DNA of 42,232 nt from Saprolegnia diclina VS20 (lineage: Eukaryota > Oomycota > Saprolegniomycetes > Saprolegniales > Saprolegniaceae): contig NW_008246080.1 in the NCBI RefSeq assembly GCF_000281045.1, forward strand, positions 394,278 to 436,509, written 5' to 3'. The notes under the pieces were generated by a model. That model did not search any database and had not been told where the DNA came from. It was given only the letters and a program-made list of their open reading frames with translations. Made by a program: the position numbers and the translations under genes. This document shows, one piece after another, positions 1 to 9,366 of this stretch; positions within the stretch are counted from its first letter, which is position 1; every line of letters begins with the position of its first letter.

Positions 1-602
1 TGCAAGCCAAGCTCGGGAACCGCTGGGCACAGATCGCCAAGCAAATGCCAGGCCGGTGCGTCGTCTCGGACGCGTGCGCGGTTGTGCTGAAGATGCGCAT
101 GTGTAGGACGGACAATTCAATCAAAAACCACTGGTACTCGTCGCTTCAGCCCAAGATGCGGCACGCGGCACCGACCCGCAAGCCTGTCGCACGCGCCCCG
201 GTGCCGATGGCGGCCAAGCCGCCAACCATCGTGTCGCCACCACCGCCCCCCGTGTTGGCGCCCGCGGTCGAGCCCCCCGCGGTGCAAACGCCCCCCACCC
301 CCGAGAAGCCCCCCGTGGTTGAGATGCCGTTGATCAAGAGCGAGCCGTCCGAATCTCCACCGGGCGTCGAGTCGTGTGAGTTGGAGCCGCCGCTGTTTGA
401 AGCGTTCTCGCCAGTCACGCTGGACACGGCGTACTGGGCCGAGTGGTCGAGCATCCACGAGTCGGCGTGGGCACACCAGCGCGGCGACTTTGATTTTTTC
501 GAGCTCCACGACGAAGACTTGTCGCTGCTTCCATCGACGCCGACGCTCGACCCGTTTGAGGCGATGATCCTCCTCGAGACGCTCCAAGAGCCACCCCTGT
601 AA
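1..602 (+). CDS. R2R3-type Myb DNA-binding protein, 3' part (5' end outside window)
   Basis: The reading frame starts before the window. Its first residues form the end of a Myb repeat: GNRWAQIAKQMPGR, then after a splice TDNSIKNHWYSSLQ, the recognition-helix signature of Myb repeat R3. A 51-nt GT-AG intron at 56-106 splits the Arg codon; it has no in-frame stop, so unspliced reading would insert 17 foreign residues in the DNA-binding helix. Exon 2 runs from 107 to the TAA at 600-602. After the Myb repeat comes a Pro/Ala-rich linker (to about nt 330) and an acidic, Phe/Trp-containing C-terminus that could be a transactivation region (inference). Myb repeats bind DNA in the nucleus; the target genes cannot be told from sequence. 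Confidence 0.85.
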   Translation, partial: QAKLGNRWAQIAKQMPGRCVVSDACAVVLKMRMCRTDNSIKNHWYSSLQPKMRHAAPTRKPVARAPVPMAAKPPTIVSPPPPPVLAPAVEPPAVQTPPTPEKPPVVEMPLIKSEPSESPPGVESCELEPPLFEAFSPVTLDTAYWAEWSSIHESAWAHQRGDFDFFELHDEDLSLLPSTPTLDPFEAMILLETLQEPPL

Positions 603-683
603 AATGCGCAATGCGCTTTTGTTCATGTCAATCGTCAAATTTGGAGTTAACGTTATTAAAATCTGCTATACAATGGCATCCTG

Positions 684-3319
684 TTATGTATCTTCTTTTT
701 CTTCCGCCGCCGCCTCGTCCGCGAGAGCGAGGTCCAGGAGCGCTGCAACGCGCTGGAGGCCGTCCAAATCCACAGCTTTGTCCCGCTCGCTGTACAAAAG
801 CGTGTGGCTCCCCTTGCCGTGCAAGCAGTGCCGGCACAAGATCGGGTCGACGTCGTCGCGCTGGAACCCGGCACACGTGCCTGGCACCGTGCACGCAGTG
901 CAGAGCGGGTGGTGCACGTTCAAGTATTGAATGAGCCGAAGGCGTTCCGCTGCGTCGGCTTGCGCGCGCGCCGCCGCGGCTTTGGCGTCTTCGCGGTCGA
1001 TTTGCTTTTGGATTGCGGCTTGGCGTTCGGCCGCTATCGCCTTGGCCGCCTCGACCTCTTCTTCGGATGGGCCAAGGTATGGTTTGGTTGCAATCACCGT
1101 GTACTCGCGTCCACAAGCAACTAGACAAGTTGTTCATAGTCTAGGCGAAATGTCGCATAGTTGTACTGGCACAAGGGCGACCGGCAAAATCCGACATGCC
1201 TTCGACGACACCCGGGACGGCGCTGAACGTTTCCGGGTTGGTGGCCATTTCCAGTGGGCGGCCAAGACACCCGTTCACGTTGCTGCCCCACGTATACACC
1301 TAGCCTCGTCGGTCAGCTAGTAGACGATGTAGTGACACCACCTCGTCATCGATCGAGAGCGCTACGTTGTGGTACATGCCGGCGCAAATCCGCTTCATAA
1401 AGACGCTTTGCATGAGAAAGTCGCGCACGAGGCCCGGCGTTGACACCATTTGCTGCCCGCCTTGGGCCAGCTAGTCGGTATCGTTTCAACCAATAGTGTC
1501 ATCGAAGAAAGAGACAACTTGTCCATAACGCCCGGTTCCCCACGTGTACACCTACGCAACCCACGTTGAGATGCCTCGACACAAAGCGAGACAGCGTACA
1601 AAGCCGCCTTTGAGCAGCGGCGGGACAAGCAAGATCGCCACCGTGTGCCAACAGCCGCACGCAATGTGCAGTACAATGTCGCTGGCGAGGGCGTCGACTA
1701 GGCGGGGGGTGACTTGCATCGCCAAATCGCCATGCCCAAGACGTCTATAGCCATAACCGCTTTGTCGCCAATTCAAAAAAGATTCAAACCTACCCGCCGT
1801 CGCCGCTGCCCCAAGTGTACATTTGACCGTTGGCGTTGACGATGGCCGCGTGCAAGGCGCCGCAACAGATCTACGTAGCATTGGCAAATGGCATAGCTTG
1901 CCGCGTAGCTACGTACTTGGGTCACGCGTTGCTTGCGCAGGTGCCGTGACAGTGTCGAGTGGTCGGACGAGTTGTACATGGAGCCAAAGCCGAGGATGTC
2001 GCCGTCGTCCGAGACGGCGAGCGTGTGGTCGGTCCCGACGGCGATGCCGACAATCACGCACGTCTCAGGCACCGTTCGCGTCCAGATCACGGGCTCGACC
2101 GCGTCGAGTCCGTACTTGATGATCGCACGCTACACCGCTCCTTAGAATGCCGAATCTCAACGATGAAGCCGGACCCGCGATTGAGCTTCGTTCAAACTGT
2201 GCTCGGCTTCGTGTCCGAGCTGGCAGTGGTCGTTTTGGCCCCACGTAAAGACATCGCCATTCTTGGTTCGCGCGGCGCAGTGCACGCGCCCAACAGAAAT
2301 CGCCACCACGTCTTCCCCCGAGAGCGACTTGAGCTTCACAGGGGCCGGGATTACATCCGGACGCAACGAGACGCTAGCGTCGTCGTCGTCTCCGTCGTCG
2401 TCCGTTGCCGCGTCGTCGTCGTTGGCGTCATCGTCGTCGTCGTCGTCGTTGTCTTCATCGTCGTTGTCGTCATCGTCGTTCTCTGCAGTTGCGGCGTTCT
2501 CGTCGTTGGCCGTGGCAGTGCTGCTCGCTGCCGGGGTCGCGGTCGACGCCTTCTTCGTCTTGGGCCGTGGAAGCCCCGTGGGCCCCGACTTGTTGCCCCA
2601 GACGTACACGTCGCCGGCGCGTGTGACGCCAAAGGTAATGTCCGAGTCAAACCCCTGCGTCCATCCAACATACAGGACAACTTGTCATCGTAGAACGCAC
2701 CGCGTAGACTTGACTAAAGTGCATGCCACGAGTGCTCTTGATTTGCGTTGGGATGTCATAATTCTCGCAGTCACCGTGGCCTGTATGGAGAAGATTGTCT
2801 TTCATTGAGCGTATCCATTTTGGTACCGAGTTGGCCTTGCGTGCCCGTGCCGCAAGTCCAGAGGCCGCCGAGTTTGTTGATCCGACGCTCTTCTTTGACT
2901 GCGACGTCACGCCGGGCGTCGTCCTCTGCTCACATGAGCCGACGCGACGCCTTTCTTCCTACCTTCGGCCCGCTGCCGCTCCAGCGACGACGTCAACCGC
3001 TCGACCTATGACGTTTACATCGACGTCCGCCGACGGTACATTGGACACACCAAGACGCGCTTCCCGCCCTTGGGCTCGAGCTCCCGCGCCAAGCACGCGG
3101 CGCGAAGCATCTTGACCTTCATGAGCGACAAGCACCGAAAATCGATCTACACAGCCGGTTGGCGCAGGGTATGGACGCGACGACAACCTTGTCCCACGCA
3201 TCGCCCGGCAAAATATGCGAGCTCTCAGGCAGCGTCAGGAAGAGCAGCTTGCGCAAGTTGACGGCATTCTTCCCCGTCGGCACGCGGATGTCGACCTTCT
3301 TCCGCCCAAAGATCGGCAT
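684..3319 (-). CDS. RCC1-repeat (beta-propeller) protein with acidic insert and Cys-rich tail, 12 introns
   Basis: Spliced product is about 685 aa. GT-AG introns: 3147-3187, 2959-3018, 2888-2933, 2781-2826, 2655-2700, 2130-2174, 1871-1916, 1745-1793, 1552-1599, 1471-1518, 1300-1341, 1121-1181 (41-61 nt); the exons sum to an exact multiple of three. The N-terminal ~90 residues (starting MPIFGRKKVDIRVPTGKN) are unrecognised. RCC1 repeats follow, with typical blades such as GLWTCGTGTQGQLGHGD, VYVWGNK, VFTWGQNDHCQLGHE, MYTWGSGDGGRLGHGD and VYTWGSNVNGCLG. Between two repeats lies a long Asp-rich insert. After the propeller comes a charged Ala/Glu-rich stretch, probably helical, then a Cys/His cluster (HPLCTAC...CRHCLHGKGSH) that may bind metal. 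RCC1 propellers serve as GTPase-exchange or ubiquitin/chromatin adaptors; which applies here is unknown. The last 137 residues (684-1097) look like a separate gene only if the introns are missed. Confidence 0.85.
2372..2506. repeat. GTC/GAC trinucleotide-rich tract coding for poly-Asp
   Basis: Near-continuous GTC units on the + strand, read as GAC/GAT on the minus strand. They encode the Asp-rich insert of the RCC1 protein. The tract is imperfect, so it is an aged microsatellite within an exon and likely length-variable. Confidence 0.75.
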
Positions 3320-3875
3320 TTACAAGTTGGATCTTCAACGGACGTAGTTTTACGTCGTTACCTTTCTATGGTGCTACTTGTTGGTCGTGCCCGGTGATTG
3401 ACAACTAGATGGTCAAGTTGGAAGACAGAGAATATCGTCGAGTCGAGTGTTCCGTACTGCATACCGGTACTTATAGCGCTACGATTTCGACAGCATTGCT
3501 CATTGCGGCGATAAATACGTTTGTAGAGGTTTTTCACATTCATTTTCGGAGGTATGACGTGGCAAGCCAGTCGCGAGCGGAGCACGCTGGTCGACTGCAG
3601 CGATTGTGGTTCACACTTTCAACTGTACTAGAATATGTGTGCTAGTATAGCCGAAAGTATAGCATACTCGGTAGGTATAGGTCAGTACATTATGCTTGCG
3701 CGGACTAGGAGACCTACCCCCTCGAAATTCACCGGACCATTACGTGCTTAGTTGTCGACAACCGCGCAGCACGACCCTTCGCTCTTGAGCCGTACGATGA
3801 GATTAATCATTTCAAAAATCAATCCAGCGCCCTTTCTCTCGGCGCGATGATTTCACACCACAATCATCCGAGACG
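3320..3875. other. Intergenic, no gene recognised
   Basis: This stretch lies between the start of the RCC1 gene (minus strand) and the first C2 gene (plus strand), so it should carry both promoters. I see only short incoherent reading frames and no repeat or RNA structure I can name. Confidence 0.5.
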
Positions 3876-4352
3876 ATGCAAAGTACGGACGTGAGCACTG
3901 CGCCGCGCCTGCTGCGCGTGCAAGTTGCCCGCGTCGTCAACGCGCCCCGCCCTTCGTTTATCGCGGCGCTCCCGCACAAGCTCTCGGTGACCACAAAGCT
4001 GCTTGGCGATGAGTCAACCGAGCACGTCACGCCGCCTCTGAGCGCCGGACCTACGACGGGCTCGGTCGCATGGGCCCGTGAGGTCTATGTCTTTGAGCTA
4101 ACAAAAGCCGAGATGCACGACCGCCTCCTCGAGGTGACACTTGTCGAGTCCAACGGCTTTGGGATGCGCAACATCGTTGGGCGTGCCAGCGTCCCCTTGT
4201 CGACATACGAAGCCGATCGAAGCCAAGTGCACGAGATCAAGGTTGCAGTGGAGCACGGCATGCGCATTGTGCTGCACATCGATGTCTGGGATTCAGGTGA
4301 CTCCCACGGCGCCCGACGCCTTCCGGACCCTAAGGCACCTTATACATATTAA
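3876..4352 (+). CDS. C2-domain protein, short paralog lacking the DysF part
   Basis: A 158-residue single-exon protein starting MQSTDVSTAPRLLRVQVARV. It matches the N-terminal C2 domain of the neighbours at 4553-5407 and 6068-8003: a first beta strand (APRLLRVQV), a central W.rEVYVFELT.AEM block, and a strand ending VGRASVPLS. It ends soon after HIDVWDSGDS, just where the neighbours continue into the DysF domain (VWE.ER...), so it looks like a truncated copy. The loops that carry Ca2+-binding Asp residues in classical C2 domains are mostly replaced (VESNGFGMRNIVG), so Ca2+-dependent lipid binding is unlikely. It could be a functional short form or a decaying duplicate. Confidence 0.7.
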   Translation: MQSTDVSTAPRLLRVQVARVVNAPRPSFIAALPHKLSVTTKLLGDESTEHVTPPLSAGPTTGSVAWAREVYVFELTKAEMHDRLLEVTLVESNGFGMRNIVGRASVPLSTYEADRSQVHEIKVAVEHGMRIVLHIDVWDSGDSHGARRLPDPKAPYTY

Positions 4353-4552
4353 CGCGAAAGACATTTTCCGCGTTGTCTACTGAGATCCGAGGAGTCGACA
4401 AGAGGGGAAGAGGACGCGACACCCGATACGGAGGAGGGTTAGGTTGTCTTGTCCAAACCAGTATCTGCGAGTTGCCCATGGTTGCCTGCACTGCCATACT
4501 ACAGTGAAGCGACCGGCATGTAATTTTTATGTTATCAAGCTTATCAAGCTAC

Positions 4553-5407
4553 TTAGTAGTCTTCGGTCATGATTTGGCGCTTGGCGAGGCTCGCTTGGAT
4601 CGACATGTCGGGCATTGCGACGCTTTGACCGACCACGACGTCGGTCTCAGCCACGACGACCTTGGCAGGCACCTCCACGGGACGGTACCGGTGCACGAGC
4701 CGCCGGCGCCGGACGGGGTACGAAGCGTTCGAGCTGTGCCACGGGCCGGCAAACGACGTGGCGTAGAACCACCCGCTCTCGTCGGCCGCCCACCCGAGCG
4801 ACGGGACGCAGTTGTCGGGCGTCGGTGGCACAATCGTCGCCAGTGCATTGCCCGTCTGCGGTCCGCACCGGTACACAGGGCGGTCGGACGCTCGCAAATG
4901 GCGCTGGCTCCACTCACCCCACACGCAGCGCTGGTGCTCGAACGCCTCGACGTCGACGGCGGCCGCGTCTTGCGCGACGTCCCACACGTCCATATGCAAC
5001 TGCAGGCGCAGGTTCGACTCGAGCGCATCAAAGGGCACCTCTTTCGAGTGCACGTGGCTCCGGTCCATCTCGAGCGACGACAGCGGGATCTTGGCGCTCC
5101 CGAGCACGATGCGCCAGCCGAGGCAGTCGGTCTCGATCAGGACGCATTCGAGGACGCGCGTGTACATTTCGGCCTCGGTCAGATCGAATTCGTAGATTTC
5201 GTGGTCCCACGCAATGCTGCTGGCGTTTGCGACCGCCGGCGTCACGTGCTCGACGTTGGCCGTCCCGTGCCCGCGCAGCTTGGTGACGACCGCGAGCTTG
5301 ACGGGCAGCGATGCCACACACGAGAGGCGCGACGCGCTTACGAGACCGGCCACGTGCACACGCAGGAGACGCGGCGCCGTGCTGCAAACCTTGGTCGTCG
5401 TCGCCAT
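4553..5407 (-). CDS. C2 + DysF (peroxin/dysferlin) domain protein
   Basis: About 284 aa, single exon, start chosen at MATTTKVCSTAPRLLRVHVAG because it aligns with the start of the C2 copy at 3876; an in-frame Met lies 19 codons upstream. Residues 10-150 are a C2-like sandwich. About 160-260 show DysFN features (WSQRHLRASDRPVYR) and the DysFC signature GWFYATSFAGPWHSSN followed by VRRRRLVHRYRP. DysF domains occur in dysferlin/ferlins, TECPR1 and the Pex23/Pex30 family, which act in membrane repair, autophagy and peroxisome/ER membrane organisation. No transmembrane segment is visible, so recruitment would be through the C2 or a partner. The typical Ca2+ ligands are not conserved. It is convergent with the C2 gene at 3876 and divergent from the one at 6068. 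Confidence 0.8.
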   Translation of the reverse strand: MATTTKVCSTAPRLLRVHVAGLVSASRLSCVASLPVKLAVVTKLRGHGTANVEHVTPAVANASSIAWDHEIYEFDLTEAEMYTRVLECVLIETDCLGWRIVLGSAKIPLSSLEMDRSHVHSKEVPFDALESNLRLQLHMDVWDVAQDAAAVDVEAFEHQRCVWGEWSQRHLRASDRPVYRCGPQTGNALATIVPPTPDNCVPSLGWAADESGWFYATSFAGPWHSSNASYPVRRRRLVHRYRPVEVPAKVVVAETDVVVGQSVAMPDMSIQASLAKRQIMTEDY

Positions 5408-6067
5408 CGTCGTCAAAAGAGGATGGTGTAGCGGACCGTCTTGCACCGACAGCTGGCGCGTCAAATTCGGCAGGCTGGACGTTCGGTGTACTCGCTGTGT
5501 CTATTGCCACGCAACCCAAGCTGGTTGGCATGTCGCAGATCGTAAAGGTGGTCGGTGTCGCGTCGGCGACGACGACGTTTTGCTACGTATATCGCGCATG
5601 GCCACTTGCTCTATTTGTGCGCTACTGGTAGCGATAACGAAATAGGCGAAAAGCGTCGAGGGACGGCCATGACCGTGTATTGTCGGTCGCGCATGGTGCA
5701 AACTGCGTGTTTCTAGAGCGTCAAAACGAGGCTGATTTGCAAGCTCGAGTTGCTGATGAGTTTGATATTAACGAGACACAAACTAGAATAGCTCGTTGGG
5801 TGTCTATAGTCCGCTGGCCTGTGCCGATTGGGTGTATATTGGCGGGTTATCAAGTTCAGCCAATTTTCAAAAGATTTTTATATGTTGATTTCCCCTTTTT
5901 ATTATTACATGTTGCTGGAATCAAACTATTGCATACTATATCTCGGTTGGATTTAAATATGGATAAAATAATATGACGCAATTGCGCCAAAGTGATATAA
6001 ATGCCACGCGTTTTTGCCGATCTTTTGACGTTTTGACCGACCAGAGATTTTTCTACCACATCGACCA
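5408..6067. other. Intergenic between divergent C2/DysF genes, AT-rich second half
   Basis: No gene recognised. About 5740-6010 is distinctly AT-rich compared with the flanking coding DNA, with runs such as tttttattatt and a dense TA context. It probably holds the promoters of the two divergent DysF genes. Confidence 0.5.
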
Positions 6068-8003
6068 ATGGACCGCAGGCCCGACCGCCTGCTGCGCTTC
6101 GAGCTCCACAACGTGGTCGAGGCCGACGCCGTCGTGGCCTCGTCGTGCTTTGGCGGCGTGCTGCAAAGCGTCGTGTACGCTGAGCTGCGGCTATTGGGGC
6201 GTGGCGGCGCGCTCCAGACGGCGTGCGTCCACCCGAGCGAAACCTGGCAGCACCAAGTCTTTGAGTTTGCGCTCTCGGAAGCCGAGGCCTCGTCTCGTGT
6301 CTTGCATGTGACGCTGTATGCCATTGACCTCTTTGGCTTTGCCTCGCGTCTGGGCGAAGCGCACATTCCGGTCGGCCCGCTCGACGCCGACAAGCACGTG
6401 GTCGAGATACCGCTCGTGCTGCCGCTTCATGAAAGCGACGGTGACAGTGCGATTCAAACGTGCAGCGTCCGTGCCTCGGCTGCCGTCTGGACATGCGACG
6501 ACCTTGCGATCGGTGCGACGCTCGATGTGTGGGAGTACGAGCGGTACGCAGAGGCATGGTCAAGCCAAAACCTCCTGCCCACCGACGCCCGACCTGCCCT
6601 CGACGACACGGCGCTGCCAGCCGTGCCGCCAACGCACGTGGCGTCTCTGGGCTGGTTCCCCGAGGTCCACGCCGGCGACGCCTACGGCTGGTACTACGCG
6701 GATACATTTGCTGGACCCTGGCACAACTCGATGAGCGCGAATTGCTACTGTCGCCGACGCCGGCTTCTCCGTCGAATTCTTCCTGCCGACGTCCAGGCGC
6801 AGAAGAAGGTCCTTGCCGATATGCTTCGGCAAGACCACGCAGTGACCGTGCGCGAGCTTTTGGCAGCGCGGGACGCCCATGCGACGCTCTGTGCGCAGTA
6901 CCAGCAAGCACAAGACGAGCACGCCGCTGCGATGGAGCGTCAGAAGCGCGAAGCGGCGGCCGCCCTCGCCACCGCCACCGCCGCGCACCAAGCGACGCTC
7001 CAAGTCGTGACCGACGCGCATGCAGCGACGCAAGCCACTCTGGTGGCGCGCACCGCCGACAGTGAAGCGCTTCGCGCCCGTATCGCCGAACTCGAGCTCG
7101 AAACAAGTCGATGGCGGTACGCCAACGAGCAGCGCATCTCGAAGAAGTACGTGCTCCGATTCCAGGCTCTCGTCTCACTCCATCTTGAACAGACAACTCA
7201 AGGTCGACTCGCGCCTCAAGTCGCTCAGCACAGCACCGCGGCTGTTGCGTGTGCAGCTCGTGCGCTGTGCCGACCTCGCGGCCGCCGACTCGGCGCTCAT
7301 GGGCGGCAAGAGCGACCCGTACGTGACGTTCTACCTTGGCGACAAGAAATGCAAGAGCACGCAGTTTTCCAACGAGCTCAACCCGGTGTGGGACCACGAG
7401 GTCTTTGAGTTTCAGATTACCGAGGGCGCCATGTACACAGAGATCCTTCAAATCGTCGTGTCGGACCACGACACCGTCGGCGCCGACGAAGTGATTGGCA
7501 CAGCGTCGGTGCCGCTGCAGCCGCTCGAAGACGCCGCTTCCGACAAGAGCAACAACAGTAACAACACCGACGGGCAAGACGCCGCGGACGAGGTCGTGCT
7601 GCCTCTGGACGTCCCGCCCGAGTTTGCCTCCCAGCGCGTCCACAGCAGTATCGTCTTGCGCTTTGAAGTGCTCTTGGAGTCGCCGGTGGCGACGCTGCAA
7701 GTATGGGAAAATGAACGCTACGCCAGCCGCAAGTGGTCGTCCAACCACTTGCTGCCGTCCGAGCGCCAGACGTGGAGCGTCGGGTCTGCGTCGCATGCCG
7801 AACGCGACGCCGTTGCACCCGCAGTGCCGCCCTCGGCGGTTGGGAGCGCGCTCGGCTGGACCATTGACCGCACCCAAGGCGATGTCCACGGCTGGTTTTA
7901 CGCCAAGTCGTTCGAGGGTCCTTGGGTCAACACGTCCAACTCGTCGAGCGTCGTGCGGCGCCGTGGGTGGAGCAACCTGTGCCATACCGCAAATGCGTCG
8001 TAA
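6068..8003 (+). CDS. Duplicated-architecture C2-DysF-coiled coil-C2-DysF protein
   Basis: Two exons, 6068-7116 and 7166-8003, joined across a 49-nt intron (gtacgcc...ttccag) that restores one frame of 628 aa. Order: C2-like domain (residues ~5-150); DysF 1 (~160-245, WEYERYAEAWSS then GWYYADTFAGPWHNS and CRRRRLLRR); an Ala/Gln/Glu-rich helical stretch (~250-350), probably coiled coil; a second C2 (~375-540) with GGKSDPYVTFYLGD, LNPVWDHEVFEF and SDHDTVGADEVIG; DysF 2 (~550-628, WENERYASRKWSS, then GWFYAKSFEGPW and VRRRGW). The second C2 keeps the Asp residues expected for Ca2+ binding; the first does not. The gene looks like an internal tandem duplication or fusion of two copies of the unit at 4553-5407. 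A membrane-tethering or repair role is inferred from the domains. Confidence 0.85.
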
Positions 8004-8142
8004 GCGATCCGAGTGGTGTAAATTCGCCGAAACTAAGTTCTGATACATGCTTTTTATGAAAGAAAAAGTGCATTTGAGAGGTAGTATCAACGTGCAAGTG
8101 GCCTCGGCACTATGAAACGAGTACTAGGACACTTGGCAACGA

Positions 8143-9007
8143 CTAGTAGAGCAAGACGTTGTCTGCACCGACAGACACAATGTACATACGGTCCCGCGAC
8201 GCAAAGAGACTGGCGCTGCCAAGGAATACGCGGTCGGACGCCGTGACGCCGGTAAAAAGCATTTGACCTAGCCCCGCGCCGAGCACGGTCCCGGTGCCGG
8301 GCTCGAAGTACGTGCCAATGGCAGCGCCGACGGCCGACCCGACGACCGCACCGGCAAATCGCAGTAGCTGCAGCCACGTCGCCGACCAGTACGTGGCCGC
8401 GGGCGCCGTCGCGAGCTGCCACTGCAATACGCCTTGCTCAACGACAAAAACGGCGAGTGCTGGGAGGAGGGCGGCGCGTGCGGCTGTCGGCAGCATGAGG
8501 CGAGCGACCGCTGCGCGCTCGCCTTGGTGCCGGACCGACTTGCGCAACGACGAGAGAAAGATGTCCTTGATAAGCTTGCCTACCATAGTACGCCTTGTTA
8601 TGAAGTTTATGCACAGGCCAAAGGATCGCACCGGTGGTGCGTGCCGTCAAGTGTTCGATGCACCAGTCTTCGAGCAGCCGGGTTATCGTCGGGTAGCTCA
8701 CGGCGCGGCCGACGTTGGCAAGCCACGGTTGCACAAAGGTGTCGCACGTGCAGGCGCCAACCGCACTACTTCGCCCCGCGGCCTTGTCGGTCATCGCACG
8801 GACAAGCACGAGGTGCGCCTCCATGAGGCCGGCCACGAGCGCCGTGTGCACCAGCGCGTCCGCGCTCAAGTGGGCCAGAAAGGCGCGCCGATCGACGAGG
8901 TAGTCCTTGCCGTAGAAGCGCCGCGAGAGCTCGCGCTTGGCACTGCGGTACGCGCAGCGAAGGAACGGGGCCGGGTCCGCGGCAACGACGTCGAGCGTAC
9001 TCGCCAT
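8143..9007 (-). CDS. Unknown family, paralog A of a head-to-head pair
   Basis: Two exons, 9007-8632 and 8579-8143, with a 52-nt phase-1 intron (8580-8631); 270 aa starting MASTLDVVAADPAPFLRCAY. I do not recognise the family. The second exon aligns with that of the divergent gene at 9367-10260 (GKLIKDIFLSSLRKS against GKLVKSLLRSSGRKF, then LLPALA.F.V.E). It holds two or three hydrophobic, Gly/Ala-rich segments (LQLLRFAGAVVGSAVGAAIG; VLGAGLGQMLF), so it may be a small membrane protein. The first exon is rich in Ala/Leu helices and has a short Cys pair (ACTCDTF). The hydrophobic helices and basic N-terminal region would allow an organelle membrane location, but this is a guess. Confidence 0.75.
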
Positions 9008-9366
9008 TCGCAAGCAACCACCACAATGCTGATAGGGATGATTGTCACGTCCGGTTAACTGTGGGAGATACCTTTGTCCCAATTTTATCCGGACATGTCA
9101 CATCCTTCGTTATTGGGATAAACGCATTGTCCCAACAACCGGAACAATTCGCTGCTTTCAAAGCAGCGGATTGTGGGGTCGAGTAAACCTTGCAACCTCT
9201 CGCCCGAGCGCGTTTTAGGGGGTGAACCCAAGGTTTATGTCGTTCTACCTCGGTTTGACGTTGGTGTCTTCTTGTTTAAACTATTAAACCCAATCAGGCT
9301 TTCACCAATGATAGTCGGTCTTGAGATTGCCAAAGTTCAACTCACACCTCAGTTTCAAAAGTGCGC
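9008..9366. promoter_or_regulatory. Shared promoter region of the head-to-head paralog pair
   Basis: 359 bp separate the two start codons, so both promoters must lie here or overlap the genes. It holds a perfect palindrome (next entry) and repeated gtcccaa / ttgggat words near 9075-9135 in both orientations, which could be paired binding sites. No TATA box is clear. Assignment as promoter comes from position only. Confidence 0.45.
9151..9167. repeat. Perfect 17-bp palindrome between divergent genes
   Basis: gctgctttcaaagcagc: 8-bp arms around a single central base, placed near the middle of the 359-bp spacer between the head-to-head paralogs. The symmetry and position suggest a site for a dimeric regulator serving both genes, but chance cannot be excluded. 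Confidence 0.5.

Noticed and set aside
684-1097. Separate 137-residue Cys-rich gene
   Set aside because: The frame continues through a 61-nt intron into the last RCC1 repeat, so it is the C-terminal exon of that gene.
1959-2693. Plus-strand frame rich in Val, seemingly a membrane protein
   Set aside because: It is the antisense reading of the poly-Asp tract of the RCC1 gene.
5856-8090. 744-codon open frame on the minus strand
   Set aside because: It is antisense to the C2/DysF gene, is Arg/Ala-rich from GC codon mirroring and has no domain.
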